Source of the DNA: Paralvinella palmiformis
Taxonomy: Eukaryota; Annelida; Polychaeta; Terebellida; Alvinellidae
Assembly (NCBI GenBank): GCA_025642065.1
Contig: JAODUP010000148.1
Span: 186,001 to 250,000 of the forward strand
Direction of reading: 5' to 3'
DNA: 64,000 nucleotides
This document shows positions 1 to 11,487 of this stretch, piece by piece. A program made the position numbers and the translations under genes. Position 1 is the first letter of the stretch; the number at the start of each line of letters is the position of its first letter. The notes below the pieces were generated by a model that had not been told where the DNA came from, did no database searches, and saw only the letters and a program-made list of their open reading frames with translations.

Positions 1-73
1 TTGGAGGTCGCTCGGCTCATTTAGCCTACCATGTGCACAAAAGTGGCCATAAAACATCCATCATCATCATCAC
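1..73 (+). mobile_element. SINE family A copy, 3' part (cut by window edge)
   Basis: It holds the non-tRNA body (ggaggtcgctcgg ... agcctaccatgtgcac ... aaagtggcc) and ends in a (cat)n tail. The same body recurs in about a dozen copies in this window. The tRNA-like head lies upstream of the window. Confidence 0.8.
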
Positions 74-459
74 GTTAATAGTAATAATTAAAGTACATTA
101 AACTGTCACAAAAAAATAAATAACAAAACAGTCCTGCCTGGAGAGATACTGAAAAAGGCTAGACTTGCTTGTTGAATGGTAACTGAAGAATTACAGTTCT
201 AATAAAAAAAAGTGAATTGGGATACTTTCTGATACTTTAATTTTTGTAGCTAGTTACGCAATAATTATTAGCTGGCCATTCCAACCAAAGTGAACGAGAT
301 TCGAATGAAAATAGGTTTCTTTTCACATGTATTCTTTTCAGCTGATTTGTTATTGCAAATTTTGACTAATTGTATAAGAAATATCGGAATCAAACCCAGA
401 TTTAACAGTTATTTGATCTGTTGACTTCTATAAAAATTATTTATGTTGTCATTTTTCAG

Positions 460-540
460 GTAAATGATGCCAGCGATTTCCTACCTGTACTGATCAAGGC
501 TAAGTCGGCAGGTCTTAGACTGGCTCTACACTTAGCTGAG
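460..540 (+). CDS. ADAL: ADAL coding exon (strand with HLAE)
   Basis: Acceptor ttttcag ends at 459 and donor gttagt starts at 541. It encodes VNDASDFLPVLIKAKSAGLR then LALHLAE. The glutamate is the family catalytic proton donor. Base 460 completes the preceding codon. Confidence 0.88.
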
Positions 541-2926
541 GTTAGTGGCAAAATTTGATTTTAAAGAGATATCTTTTCCTCACGTTAGGAAAGAAATTAG
601 CTGGGAGATAAATGGGAAAAAAAACTATAAACGTGTTTATCCAATTGTAGAAATTAACCATAAAACAGGGAAGAGCAAAATACTTATTTCATGTTGGTAT
701 TTAATTAATTAATTAATTAACTTGTTTAATGAAAGTACTTGGGGATAATAGCAGTTTTATATATTAACAAAAATATAAAACCGTAGAGTGTATTATAATA
801 AGTGTTCAATGTTGGGATTCAGTTTCCAGATCTTGTTTCACTGGCTAGTAGTAAAATATGTCATCGGATTGTTCACTGTTATCGATGATGATGATGATTG
901 GTGTTTTACGGCCACTTTTGTGCACAAGGTAGGCTAAATGGGCCGAGCGACCTCAATGAAGCGAAGTCAAAGACGAAACAACCTTCAGATATGCCTATGC
1001 TGAGATTCGAACACAGGTGGTAGTGATCTGTGGTCCAATGTGCTATCAATTAGACCACGGAGGAGCCCCCGTCTTATCCACGGAAGCTCATTTTATGTGG
1101 AGATAATTTACTGCGGTGTTCAGTCTCCATCACAGAAAACGCTTGAAAGTGTTAATCTGTAATATGATAGACAAATCCCTTTTAATCGTTTCACATCGTT
1201 CTGATTGAAGGATCCTTGCCAAATTTGAACCTATCCGATGCTGCGCATTTCGGGCTATGTTAGACAGCCATGGCTAGTCGATTACCAAACATGCATTATG
1301 TTCATTATTCCTGTTAAAAATATTTTTGAAGATGAAATGCTCCATGAGAATGCTAAATTTCCTGAGCCCATTCCCCACTCATATAGATGTGTTCATATTT
1401 AGCTTGCACAATCGCTGTAACACATTTTGAATTAAAACATCTTTATCTTTTGGACCTGTTAATTACTGGCATTTGTGGTCTAACACGCTACCACTAGACC
1501 ACGGAGGCACCCTCACACTACTATAGAAAATTACTGACTGAGAGATGTGGACACATGATGATGATGATGATGATGATTACAACGTGATGGTTTTATACAA
1601 TAACCTTTATGCAGCAGACAGGTTGAGAATGTTTTAATACTTGCAGGTCCCGGACAAAGCTCAGGAAACACTTCCTTTGCTTGAACTGCCACCCGACAGA
1701 CTAGGACATGGTACCTTTCTACATAAAGGTGACCAAAGTGAGAATATGGTCGGATTAGTTAAAAAACACAAAGTACCAATAGGTAAGGTGTACGGGTAGA
1801 AGAGAATGTTATCTCTCATCAATCACAGGATCGACTCTTATACAATGTCAGAAAATAAATAATCAGAAATATTTCATATCTCTCTAGTGCCAAAATTTGG
1901 CAGCATGACATCTAATCATTGTTATGGCCCATTATTCAATTACAGGTACAGAATCTTGGATTAGAAATTGCTGGGCTATGTTATCTGTCTTTATTTATTT
2001 TGCCCTTCATAGGATGACAACTAGAAATGTTTTACTAAATGTCATTTCTGTTCATTTCATGTAATCTCTTCGCTTGGTTCTACTCGCACAAAAATTTAAA
2101 GCAACTTCTAAAATTTTAAATCAACCTCCAGACATCTTGTTTACATATGGCTAAAATTCTTTTCACTTGCAGAAATCTGTGTGACATCCAACTTAATCAC
2201 ATCAACTGTATCCAAAGTCGAAGATTTACATTTCCAGTATTGGTACGATAGAAAACATCCAGTCATCATCTGTGTTAGTATTCGCGCTATACATTTAACT
2301 TCCAGCTGGAAATCCCCTTTTGCCAAAAGAATATTGGGCACATAATCTTTCAAACAAATATTTCCAACATGCCTGTAGTGTGTTCCAGGAAGTGAAAAAT
2401 CACAGGATGTCATGTAAATTGAAATATCACCTTTTAGATTGGTTCCTATGCAGTGCACATACCACATGTTGATGCTGGAAAACGTTTGTGCATATGAGGG
2501 AATTAAGCTTCATTTCAACTGCAATCTGAGCAGTAACCAGAGAAAAAGCAACCACATTTTATTAATCTAATTTTGTCGAGTTTTGGCATCATTTCCTGGT
2601 TTGATGCAGTTGCTGTGATTATTTGGATTAAAATGAATTCCACTTTAATCTCCTGTCTCGAAAAATACCGAAATGACATCGTGCTTTTGCTACATACACA
2701 CATACAGACAGACGACAAAGGAGTATTTTCATGCTCACTGTCAGAGGAGTTTGCACTGATTGCTGAAGCTTTCAAGTTATCGGAACAACAACTATATGAT
2801 CTGTCATATGATGCCATAGATTATATATTTGCGGGTGACGACATAAAAAATAAGCTGCAAAATGAATGGAAGGTCTTCCACTCAAGACACAGTCCAGAAT
2901 TTGGAGGTAAGTCAATGGTGCAATAA
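460..2926 (+). CDS. ADAL: Adenosine deaminase-like protein (ADAL/MAPDA family), 3' four exons, partial
   Basis: Spliced from 460-540, 1647-1782, 2173-2273 and 2708-2926; the 5' part is upstream of the window. The family is a zinc-dependent TIM-barrel deaminase. ADAL members remove the N6 substituent of modified AMP (N6-methyl-AMP to IMP) in the cytosol. Seen directly: the HLAE motif (family catalytic glutamate), DRLGHGTF (conserved histidine), CVTSN, and TDDKGVF, whose Asp pair is the family's metal/substrate pair. The Cys-Thr codon pair before DDKG forms exactly across the last intron, which supports the exon model. The tail aligns with the end of vertebrate ADAL (LSYDAIDYIF region). The frame runs to TAA at 2924-2926. 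A strong donor (GAG|GTAAGT at 2906/2907) just before the stop means another C-terminal exon is possible. It converges tail-to-tail with FAAP100. Confidence 0.9.
884..1070 (-). mobile_element. SINE family A, near full-length
   Basis: Read on the minus strand it begins with a tRNA-like head: A-box-like tggtctaattgatag, then gtgttcgaatctc as B box. The shared body and a (atc)n tail follow. It lies in an ADAL intron. Confidence 0.82.
1472..1513 (-). mobile_element. SINE family A head fragment
   Basis: Only the tRNA-like head is present (tggtctagtggtagcgtg on the minus strand). A (gat)n run at 1556-1577 downstream may belong to a decayed copy. It lies in an ADAL intron. Confidence 0.6.
1647..1782 (+). 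CDS. ADAL: ADAL coding exon (DRLGHGTF)
   Basis: Acceptor ttgcag ends at 1646 and donor gtaagg starts at 1783. It contains PPDRLGHGTFLHKG, the conserved His region of the deaminase barrel, and ends in KKHKVPI plus one base of the next Glu codon. Confidence 0.9.
2173..2273 (+). CDS. ADAL: ADAL coding exon (EICVTSN)
   Basis: Acceptor cttgcag ends at 2172 and donor gttagt starts at 2274. It encodes EICVTSNLITSTVSKVED then HFQYWYDRKHPVIIC, matching the strand before the metal-binding Asp pair. A 108-codon antisense frame over this exon is a shadow. Confidence 0.88.
2708..2926 (+). CDS. ADAL: ADAL terminal coding exon (TDDKGVF)
   Basis: Acceptor catacag ends at 2707. It starts TDDKGVFSCSLSEEFALIAE and ends with a stop at 2924-2926. 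The stop overlaps an AATAAA hexamer (2922-2927), so either the 3' UTR is very short or the donor at 2907 is used to reach another exon. Confidence 0.85.
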   Translation, partial: TDDKGVFSCSLSEEFALIAEAFKLSEQQLYDLSYDAIDYIFAGDDIKNKLQNEWKVFHSRHSPEFGGKSMVQ

Positions 2927-3589
2927 ATATTGTTTATCATAGCCAGTTCAATCAGCCATGAGAAGACGAGTTGTGATTCTTGTATGATGAAATACTTTAG
3001 TTTTCATACAAGTTCTTGAATTAATAGTAGTAGTAGATTTTATTGACATAGCATAGTATTAACACATTTATAATAATATGCGGGTGAGGAAGGTTCATCA
3101 ATGAGAAATATTATTACAATGTTATATATATATATATATATAATACAAACTATAATACATATTATGGTAATGTCCTGTATGAGTTATGATGATCAAATAG
3201 CAGTATTCATACAATACAACATTATTGTTATGCCCTGTTTATTACTTGTGCAATGGAAGCAGTTTTTAGAAGCCAGACATCATTCTTAATTATTCGTAAC
3301 AGAGACATGATGTTTATTACAGATGAATGCCTTCAATCAGCTCCTGACGCTAAATCCGAGTAGTTTAGGATGTGCTGCATATCACTCAGGTAGAGATGAG
3401 GGGTAGAGTGTAGCTTTTGATTCTTGGTTTTTTAATGTTTTGAAGAAGACCTAGTATGGATGTATGATGATATACAGTTGGAAGTGTAACATGCAAATTT
3501 GTCTGTATGATTTACTTACACATTGAGGCCAGTTTTGTTTATTGTTTAGAGTTTTATATGTACAGTTTCCTCGTTAATTTGGTTGCTGC

Positions 3590-3790
3590 TTGTGGCTAAG
3601 CAATAAAGCAGTATGCTGGGTGGTGTCCAGTTCGAGTCCACCGATTGGGTAGTGGCCTGTCATCTTCTTGGTAGCCAACTCAGTCAAACACGATCACCCA
3701 GTCTGATGAGGCCGATAAATTTGGATCAAACAGTCATAATTGGCAGCTTGAAATAGTATTCTGTATACTTCTCAAGTATAGTGGCCAAGT
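3590..3790 (+). repeat. Degenerate tRNA-like repeat
   Basis: It contains gctaagcaataaagcag ... gtccagttcgagtccacc, spaced like Pol III A and B boxes. The phrase 'cataattggcagct' recurs at about 39400, so it is dispersed. It is too degenerate for a tRNA gene. Confidence 0.4.
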
Positions 3791-4804
3791 GTGTGTTTGA
3801 TATTGTGCTGCAACCATAATTTTGATGGTAAAAAGTATATAATTTAGCCCTTGTTTTTCTGTAGTTCCGCAAGTTAGAATGTCAATAAATCTGTTTTGTC
3901 CGTGTTGCAATTTATTTGATGTATAACTCTGTAATAATCAATTATGTAAACATATTCAAATATGTAAACAGCAACCAAATTACTAGCTCATTATGGCTTG
4001 AATAATGTATCTACTCTGTTAAAGTGGCCGTTTGTTAGATCGTCTTAAATTCTCTTGTTATCTATCATTCAAAACCACTCTACTTTCATTAATGTCAAAA
4101 TAATGTATATTTTCCATGTCATGGCTGTCAATATTAATTTATCTTGTTTAGTTAATTTAAATTTGTCGTATTTATTTAAATTACTGCTTTATTTTTATTT
4201 CCAGTCAATCATCAATTGTATGTATTGGATGTATCATTGAATCATTTGGTAACAGCAGCGCAATAAAAAGAAATATACAAACTAGCTGGGTGTCTGTCTG
4301 TTTACAGTTTCATGGATCCATTGACTGTGTATATTAGATGTGGACAAAGTGCTTGTGACATCAGGTAATTAAAGATGGTATCAAATTTTAGACGAGGGGA
4401 TAGCACAAATTAGTAGGAACTTTATCGGTAAACCATGAAGTCATCAGAACAACAGAGTCTTGGAATGAATATGAATCAACAACAAAAGACTGTCTTTTAC
4501 TTGTGACTTTTATACATAACTAACAGTATAACAAAACATGACACACATGAATGTGCATACATACTCATACAAATCAAATCCGTATATCTTGCAGTTTTTT
4601 GTATATAGACAAGATTTCTTGAACAGTTTGTTCAGTAGAGGTTCTGGCTTTGCTATCCTGAAGACACGTAACATCCCTGAGTAGACTCTAAACACGAGAA
4701 CAGAAATCACAAAAGAAAAGATACGTGTCAGCAGAAAAGTTGTGAAAACATAGAAATTACATTCAAGGGAACGAGAGCTATATCTAGTATGGCTTATCGG
4801 TAGG

Positions 4805-4920
4805 TTGATTGATGGTTGATGTTACGGCCATTTTTGTGCACAGGTTAGGCTAAATGGGTCACCCGACCTATATAGGTAACGAGGCAAAGTGAATGATGAA
4901 ACACCCTTCAGGCTTGTCTG
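4805..4920 (-). mobile_element. SINE family A, 5'-truncated copy
   Basis: It has the body motifs (tttttgtgcacaggttaggc, aggcaaagtgaatgatgaaa) and an (atc)-type tail in minus orientation. The tRNA-like head is missing. Confidence 0.75.
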
Positions 4921-5018
4921 TAGGACAAAACTCTATATTTAAAACTAAACTAGAATAACAGTTGGTGCTATGATTTATATGTTACTGTAAATTAGTTAGA
5001 TCATTATAAAATGTAAAT

Positions 5019-5154
5019 GTTGCTGTTTTACGGCCACTTTTTTGCACAAGGTAGGCTAAATGGGCCGAGCAACCTCCAAAGGTAATGAGGCGAAGTGAAT
5101 GATGAAACAGCCTTCCGACATGGCCCAGCCAGTTAGGCAATGGAAGCACCCCCT
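5019..5154 (-). mobile_element. SINE family A, internally deleted copy
   Basis: The body is well preserved (acggccacttttttgcac, taggctaaatgggccgag). Most of the tRNA-like head is reduced to gccagttaggcaatggaagc. It lies about 100 bp from another copy in the same orientation. Confidence 0.75.
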
Positions 5155-5314
5155 AGATAATTATAAAGATGCACCAGTGATAACATTCCATTGCAATGTA
5201 TTGATAGTAATTGGAACTGATCCTCGTTAATTTCAACCCTAAATATAGGCTAATTATAGGCTGCCAGAAATATGCATATTATGTGATAACTGTGATAAAT
5301 GCATCATTATCAGT

Positions 5315-5539
5315 TCAATTGTTGGGTTGAAACCATGTGACGGGTATCACAAAATCAGGATTTTCAATAATAAAAAGTTCGGAGTTCATCTGTTTGTAAT
5401 ACATTTTACCAGAGAATGTCAGTCTGTATAATTTGGTATACTGTGAGGGGATTTTGAAGTTTAAAGGCCATACCTGTATCTTTTCTAGCATACCACTAGC
5501 TTCTAACGTAGTCACATCAGGAGGCACTTCTTTCAATAT
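5315..5539 (-). CDS. FAAP100: FAAP100 putative terminal exon
   Basis: The acceptor tttatttcag ends at 5540. The frame ILKEVPPDVTTLEASGMLEK continues to a stop at 5315. A plausible donor (ACAG|GTATGG at 5474/5473) could end the exon earlier. The last 50 residues show no similarity to the vertebrate C-terminus, so the true end is uncertain. Confidence 0.55.
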   Translation of the reverse strand: MLKEVPPDVTTLEASGMLEKIQVWPLNFKIPSQYTKLYRLTFSGKMYYKQMNSELFIIENPDFVIPVTWFQPNN

Positions 5540-8500
5540 CTGAAATAAACAGGAATAAATAACAACAGTTTACTAGAACAGCCATGCGTGTAAAGTAAAA
5601 TCTTGTTACTCTATAAAATACCCTAAAATATACACAGACAATGACAATTCATTACAATAATACGGACGACAATTACTGCTCATTTTGTTTTGAGCAAACA
5701 CCATGATGTCATCACCTTAAGCCGATTCTTAATACTAGTTGTCATCTGAAACAGGAGATCCATCTTCTGGCTCTGTAGCTTAATTTCATACGCCTTTTTG
5801 TTTGGTGAATGAACAGATATCATCACTTGGTGATTACTTGGTGAAACAAATTGTGCTGTTTTTCCACCGATGTGTCGGTTGGATCCTTTGAATAACCATT
5901 TCATGACCTCGAGTTCTAGCACAGAAAAGGAAATTATAATAATATAATATTCATTCACTTTGTTGAAGCAAGATTATATCGTATGATGATGATATTGGTC
6001 CGGTTATTTCAGAACTAAACTACTACAGCCATGTCTGGTTTATCCTCCCACTTGGGTTACCACTGAAACCATGCAGATTAACGAATTGTGTGGACTGTTG
6101 ACTTCAGTCCCATCCACACAACAGCATCTTGCAGGTTTGCTCTCGACACTATCTCCCAGATATTTCAACATATCGAGTTCGTGACGTGAACTGTTTAAAT
6201 TTGTTATTCAGTGTAACATTTATACTACATTTACAGTGAAATCAATTTACAGTTTGATAATATATTTTTGATGTGGTAATTGCTACATAGGGTCATATGT
6301 AAGAAACTATATCAACTTATAACTAGAGCACAACACATAAGCCAATACCTATTGACTGCTAATTAACTGTTTGAACAAATTCTTTTTTGTACACAGCATA
6401 GTAACATGGGTCATTCATTTGCCGCACTGGACAACAGGTCATTTTCTGGGGATAACTTACTGGCATCAAGTAATCAAGTTAATATGAAAAACGGGATTTA
6501 TGTACATTTCATTCCCAAGATGGAAGCAAATATCATGCAAACAGTGATGCAACCAAATTGTTGGCATATGGTTTAAACGGAAGTGACTGCATTCAAAGAC
6601 AATAAGAACAATACATGTGAACACACGCAATGTAACATTTACAAGTCACTAACCAGATTTTACTTGTAAGGCTTGCATTTGTTCCGCCTTCACCATTATG
6701 CTACTTGTATATGATCCAGCACTTGAAAATTCCATTTTGCCGACTGCTGATGAAGCAAACAAACTGTAGCAACTCCTGGACTTGGCTAGGTTTTCCAGAA
6801 TTTCATCTGCCTTAACTGGCTGACTAGAAACATGATCTAATCCAGATACGGGTGTTTTCAAAAATAAGATGACATCCAACATGATACGAGGCAGTGGAAT
6901 AAACACGTGAATATCCTTTTGTCTGGTGTCTTCTGTCGGAGCATCTTCTCCAAGTTTATACAGAAGTTTGGCTGACACAGTCAGTGGCAGGTTCTCCCCT
7001 CCCAATACCATTTCATCAAGGTCAATACTAACATCCTGGAAGTGGCCAGATGATAGTTCGCCCAGCTCTGCAACCTTTGAATACATGACGTTATTTTTCT
7101 TCTCGGAGTGGCCATCTTGGAAAAGCGAAACCGAAACATGCCAACCTGAAGCAAGACTTGCTCCAACAATCAGCACGCGCAGTACGAATGTATAGGATAT
7201 CACGTCCGAACTTGTCTCCACTTCCCTTACTTGCCAAGAGACGGACAGTGGGCAGTCGTTATGACAGAGAACAACATTGCGCAAGTTTTCTGACTGATTC
7301 TCGGTCGTGTTCTCCTGTTCGAGGCCAATGAGGATCAAGCTGGCAATGTGCAGCTGCTGTAAAATGTCATCCTGTAGGCTTAATTTCTTTTGAACCGCTT
7401 CCAAACGGCTGCTGATTTGGCCTATCCCTGCCAGGGCATCCTTTATTCCACCGCAACCTGGTGTATAACCAGAGGATGGCAGTTCTGGCTGCCCAGAGGC
7501 AACAAGTTTTAGAAGTCTACCTTTGACTGTCAGAGCCAAGTAGGATACCTTAGATCCTGACTCTATAGGAGAAATGTAAATATCCAATCAACTTTAAAAC
7601 TAATTTAAGACATAATATCATGCAGTCAACAGAGATTCTGCAAACACATTAATAAATGTCATCATAGAGTACCATCCTTTTGAGGTAGTGTCTAAACAAA
7701 CTATACAAATATAAACACACTTACCCTTGCTAGGATTCTCGATTTGTTTGACACGGATCTTTTTAACATTACCCACACCCTGTGGCTGAGCATGTAATGG
7801 AACGTGTAGATCTTTATCATCAGGATCGTGCAGAAGTTTATATAATAAGGATGCCATGTCAGTGATGTAGACGTCCTGTCCAGTCGAATGTACCAAAAAA
7901 CTGCCACAAACATCAGCACACTGCACCAACCCCGAGACAGAAAATGTGTAACGTATGATCTTCGTGTCTGGCCCCTTGTCTGCCAGTGGTGCACTAAGAA
8001 GCAGCTGAACCTTACCAAGTTTACCAACGATTAACATACAGTTTGCCGAATTATCACCGAACGACCCCGCTGTCATATTGAAAATTGATAGTTTGTGCTC
8101 GCCGTGTATCAATTTCAGTTTCACCACCAGTGAACATATCGCTACAACTGGCTCTGCAATGTCCATAAGAACAGTGAGTGTCATCATGGGATGATGCTGT
8201 GATAGAGGTATGCCATATAACATGCCACTGTTTGAGGTTATCATGCATACTGGTGTTCCTCTTAAGCACGATTCTGTACCACAAAGATGCGTAAAGAGTC
8301 TGCTATTCACTGTCACAGTCTTGTTATTTGTGGCCTGTACATGTGTTGGAGAATCGACAGGCTTGATTACATATAAATCTGGAAAATACATGTAATCGCC
8401 CTTGAAATCTGATGACACTCCACACAACGTGGATGACCCTGTTATGTAAATTTTGCTTTGCTGCCGTACGTCTATGTCTTTTCCATTCCTGTGGATAGAA

Positions 8501-8710
8501 AACAACAACCACCACCAATCACACTTCTTCTGGATCAGTAAGATCAGTATGTCACCCAAAACCAATAAGCTTCGTCCCCCAGTCAGCTCTGATACCACTC
8601 TGTGACCAGGATCACAAACTGGATCTGGACCAGCTGATGTAGATGCTTGCGTGTCTTTAAGCAGATCCTTGAAGATATCCAGATCACTATCCATTTCTTC
8701 AGATTCATTA
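5315..8710 (-). CDS. FAAP100: Fanconi anaemia core complex-associated protein 100 (FAAP100), N-terminus missing
   Basis: Minus-strand exons 8710-7725, 7562-6654, 5915-5716 and 5539-5315 join in phase and give about 772 residues; vertebrate FAAP100 is about 880. In vertebrates FAAP100 pairs with FANCB and FANCL in the nuclear core-complex module that monoubiquitinates FANCD2/FANCI during interstrand-crosslink repair. The call rests on by-eye similarity: LLVLGDILILLIQKK, a propeller-like N-terminal half, LALTVKGRLL followed by a GIGQISSRLEAVQKKL coiled segment (vertebrates have LLSGIGNISERV at the same place), and a C-terminal block starting LEVMKWLF. The first exon opens mid-codon after a good acceptor (tttgttcccag), so at least one upstream exon is missing. 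Gene content agrees with the family, but this distant assignment needs a profile search. Confidence 0.75.
5716..5915 (-). CDS. FAAP100: FAAP100 exon (LEVMKWLF block)
   Basis: The acceptor ttttctgtgctag ends at 5916 and the donor GTGATG begins at 5715. It encodes ELEVMKWLFKGSN ... MTTSIKNRLK, aligned with the vertebrate C-terminal LQWLL segment. Confidence 0.72.
6654..7562 (-). CDS. FAAP100: FAAP100 exon (central coiled segment)
   Basis: The acceptor tttctcctatag ends at 7563 and the donor GTTAGT starts at 6653. It joins the previous exon as SK-E-SGSKVSYLALTVKG. It carries the GIGQISSRLEAVQKKLSLQ segment, the strongest family signature here, and ends EQMQALQVKS plus one base. Confidence 0.8.
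7725..8710 (-). CDS. FAAP100: FAAP100 exon (N-terminal propeller-like half)
   Basis: On the minus strand the acceptor tttgttcccag ends at 8711 and the donor GTAAGT begins at 7724. It encodes about 328 residues from NESEEMDSDLDIFKDLLKD to RVKQIENPSK. The acidic start and the VVSELTGGRSLLVLGDI segment correspond to the middle of the vertebrate N-terminal half. If no upstream coding exon exists, the first in-frame Met is MDSDLDIF. Confidence 0.78.
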
Positions 8711-11487
8711 CTGGGAACAAAGAAACACAATAATTATTTATTTCTCTTCTAAATATAGACATTTTATAAAATGTCATTTTGAATATCATTATCTTAATCG
8801 TCGAAGCAGGAACCAAGCAGGCATATCACCTCAGGTTACTTCTGCTAAATTAGGCACTAATAATAAGTCCTGCTTACACAATTTCTGTAATTTCACAGTA
8901 TTTTATGAGTTTAATTTAAGATCACTTGGTGTCTAATGGTCTAAGAACTATTGTCCTCAGACCACAAACAGTTTCAATATAAGGACTTGGTGAATGTTGC
9001 TGTTAGATTGTGGTAGTACTGTTTGGGAGTTTTAAATTAACAAGCACTTTATAGCCCGAGTGAACAATTTTCATCCAAGCTGACTGCCTATTTCAAAATC
9101 TATAATGCATCTACCACATTTAAAACATTAATGGGGACAGTTAATACTCGGCCTGCTTACACAATTGGTTAATGAAAATTTCATTACATTCAGCATTAGC
9201 CAGAGATCAACTAACATAACCATGTATATACTGTAAATCTATTTAAAACGTGGCTTCTCTTGATATGAGGTGTAAATCACACTCTGATGGCAACAGACAC
9301 TTTGACCAACAGTTGAGTTAAGTCTATATAAATAAAAGCAAATACTCGTGTTTATTTTTCCATGTTCACAAAAAAAGTATGACAAATGAGTTTTAAACAG
9401 CAGTAAATACAACAATGGTTGGGTCTAGGATGTTTACTCATTAAAATTCTTTAAAAAACATTATTCTAACCCTTAGCTATATAGGTCGAAGGACCAAGTA
9501 GCCCTCTACAGAAGCAAGCTTTAAAGTCTGCACAGAACATGGGTTTTAAGTTTGTGATCTATCAATCAAGTACTCTGGGCACATAGAAATTTGAAGAACA
9601 AATCAAAATGGAAGTAGGTGGAGGTTTATTGTGATTCTATATTTTTCTCTTTAAAGGTGGTCTATCTGTTCCAAGGCAAATGTTTGTACAATCGCAATAA
9701 TGAAAGCTGAACTGTATTGTTTAGCAATGGGACTGGTCACAGGTTAGCAAGTTTTAACCACACCTGGTAAAAACCACCACCAGTAAAAAGCATCCCAGCA
9801 AAAACTGGCAAAAATAATTTTCCTGATTTTTTCAATAAAGTTCAACAATTTTTCTCATTATGTCTGTTCAGAAAGCATGTTACTATTGACTAATGTTAGC
9901 TATTGACTAATGTTGGCTATTGACTTGATAGCCAACATTGATACAGCGCCCAAATCTGAGGCTTTGTCATTTCTCTCTTTGAACTGCTACATAACAATAT
10001 AATGATTTACTGGTGTCTCTGCATATATGGTACTGATGTTTATATAGTGCCAGAACCAGGGAACCCTGTTCTGAGATGCTGTACAGTATTAATGTCCTCA
10101 ATTCAAACCTGTTTCTACCCAGCATACATCTCAACTCGAACACATAGCTATCGCGTCCTGTCGGGTTCTCATTTTTATGGATGAGTGAACCAATGGCCAC
10201 ACAACAGCGCTGCAGCTCCCGGAGCCTCCAACCCACGACCCTTTGGCTACAAGTCCTACACTCTAACTAACTGCACTATCACGGCTCGACCTTCAGCATC
10301 CATTGAGAGAATCTTTAGTAGTTTTAGCAAACTCGGGTATAGATTCGGGGTTCAGACAGCTGCCAAGCTGTTTTTTATTTGTTCGTTATTGTATGCTTCT
10401 TGGTCAACAAGAACTGGACTATTAATATATGAACAGTGAACATATTTATAATTTTATAATATATAACAAACTTCTATAGCACCAATATCGTCGGAAATAA
10501 TCAAGCTCAATCGCACACCTAGTAGAGTGGTTGGGCATCTCATAAACAAGGTATGATGCAAAATTCATCAACAAATGATCAGATGCAGTGGAAACTTAAG
10601 AAGGATAAGCGAGTCCATAAAGGTGAGTTTTGAAATGATGACGGAAAGAAATCATGCTATTTTATGGCTTAACATGTTCAGGGAGTGAGTTTCAAAGTGT
10701 ACGGACACAACTGAAAAAGCACCAGGAACAGACATTTGATATTCATCATTGTCGGTTAAATAAATAAAATCAAAATGTCCCTTGTTAGTTGCTTTGTTTT
10801 TACCTCTTAAGTTAGATGTTAAATATTGACTACTGGTACAACTTATTGGGACTTGATGGATAATTTGAGTTTTTGCCCATTTTTACCACTATCCCAGCAA
10901 AGACTAGTTTTGGATGGCAAAAACCCAACCCTGCAATTGGGACATATACGGCCGAAGGGTAAATGTCTAAGACATATCTCACAAAACACTGGTGACACTA
11001 ATAACTATTTCCCATATTCAACCCATGAATGGTGGAATCATCCACAATACAAAACTCCATTAACGTTACCAACTGACCCATCACCCCATCACTAAATGGA
11101 GTGCGTGGAAAATGATATTTCTAACAGGACCTTCATCATTTGTTATTTAGACCTCACGTCACCAGACATGAGAATCAGGACTATGACCAACTACTGGTGA
11201 TCACATTAACACTGTACATAATACCATATATCTGGACAGATTACAGCCAACAAGACACCTATATTCGTCTAGAGTGAAGATGTTAAATGTATTTCGCAAA
11301 CAACAATGGTTCAATGAACACAGTTTGCATTAAGCCGTGTTTGCCATTTACTGAACATTATATAAGCACCCAACAACACAGACATGCCAATTTGGGTATT
11401 CTGACCACGTAACTAACATTTCAATATAGGTTTTATAATCCAGGTCTATCTATATCCCATTTCTAAATCCTACCACCCTCCCACCAG
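8711..11487. other. Region upstream of FAAP100 with no recognised gene
   Basis: FAAP100 N-terminal exons should lie here or further right. I inspected it on the minus strand and could not identify them. It contains a tRNA-like repeat at 10190-10292 and unassigned low-complexity AT-rich DNA. The frame at 10826-11095 (+) has no recognisable motif. Confidence 0.5.
10190..10292 (-). mobile_element. tRNA-derived SINE-like element, second head type
   Basis: Read on the minus strand: agccgtgatagtgcagttag ... ttagagtgtaggacttgtag ... gggtcgtgggttggaggctc, i.e. tRNA-like A-box, anticodon-arm and B-box spacing. The B box is degraded and there is no intact acceptor stem, so this is a SINE head or tRNA relic, not a tRNA gene. 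Confidence 0.5.

Larger units (their letters stand above)
2927..5314. other. ADAL-FAAP100 convergent intergenic region
   Basis: No coding exon was recognised. It holds a (tag)n motif at 3026-3037 followed by a LINE-like tail, a tRNA-like repeat at about 3590-3790, and two minus-strand SINE A copies (4805-4920 and 5019-5154). The 66-codon minus frame at 4510-4710 has no recognisable motif or splice context. Confidence 0.6.

Noticed and set aside
2141..2467. 108-codon open frame on the minus strand
   Set aside because: It is antisense to the ADAL exon at 2173-2273 and runs into intron. No motif or splice context.
10190..10292. tRNA gene
   Set aside because: Box-like motifs are present but the B box is degraded and the acceptor and anticodon stems do not pair, so it was kept only as a tRNA-derived element.
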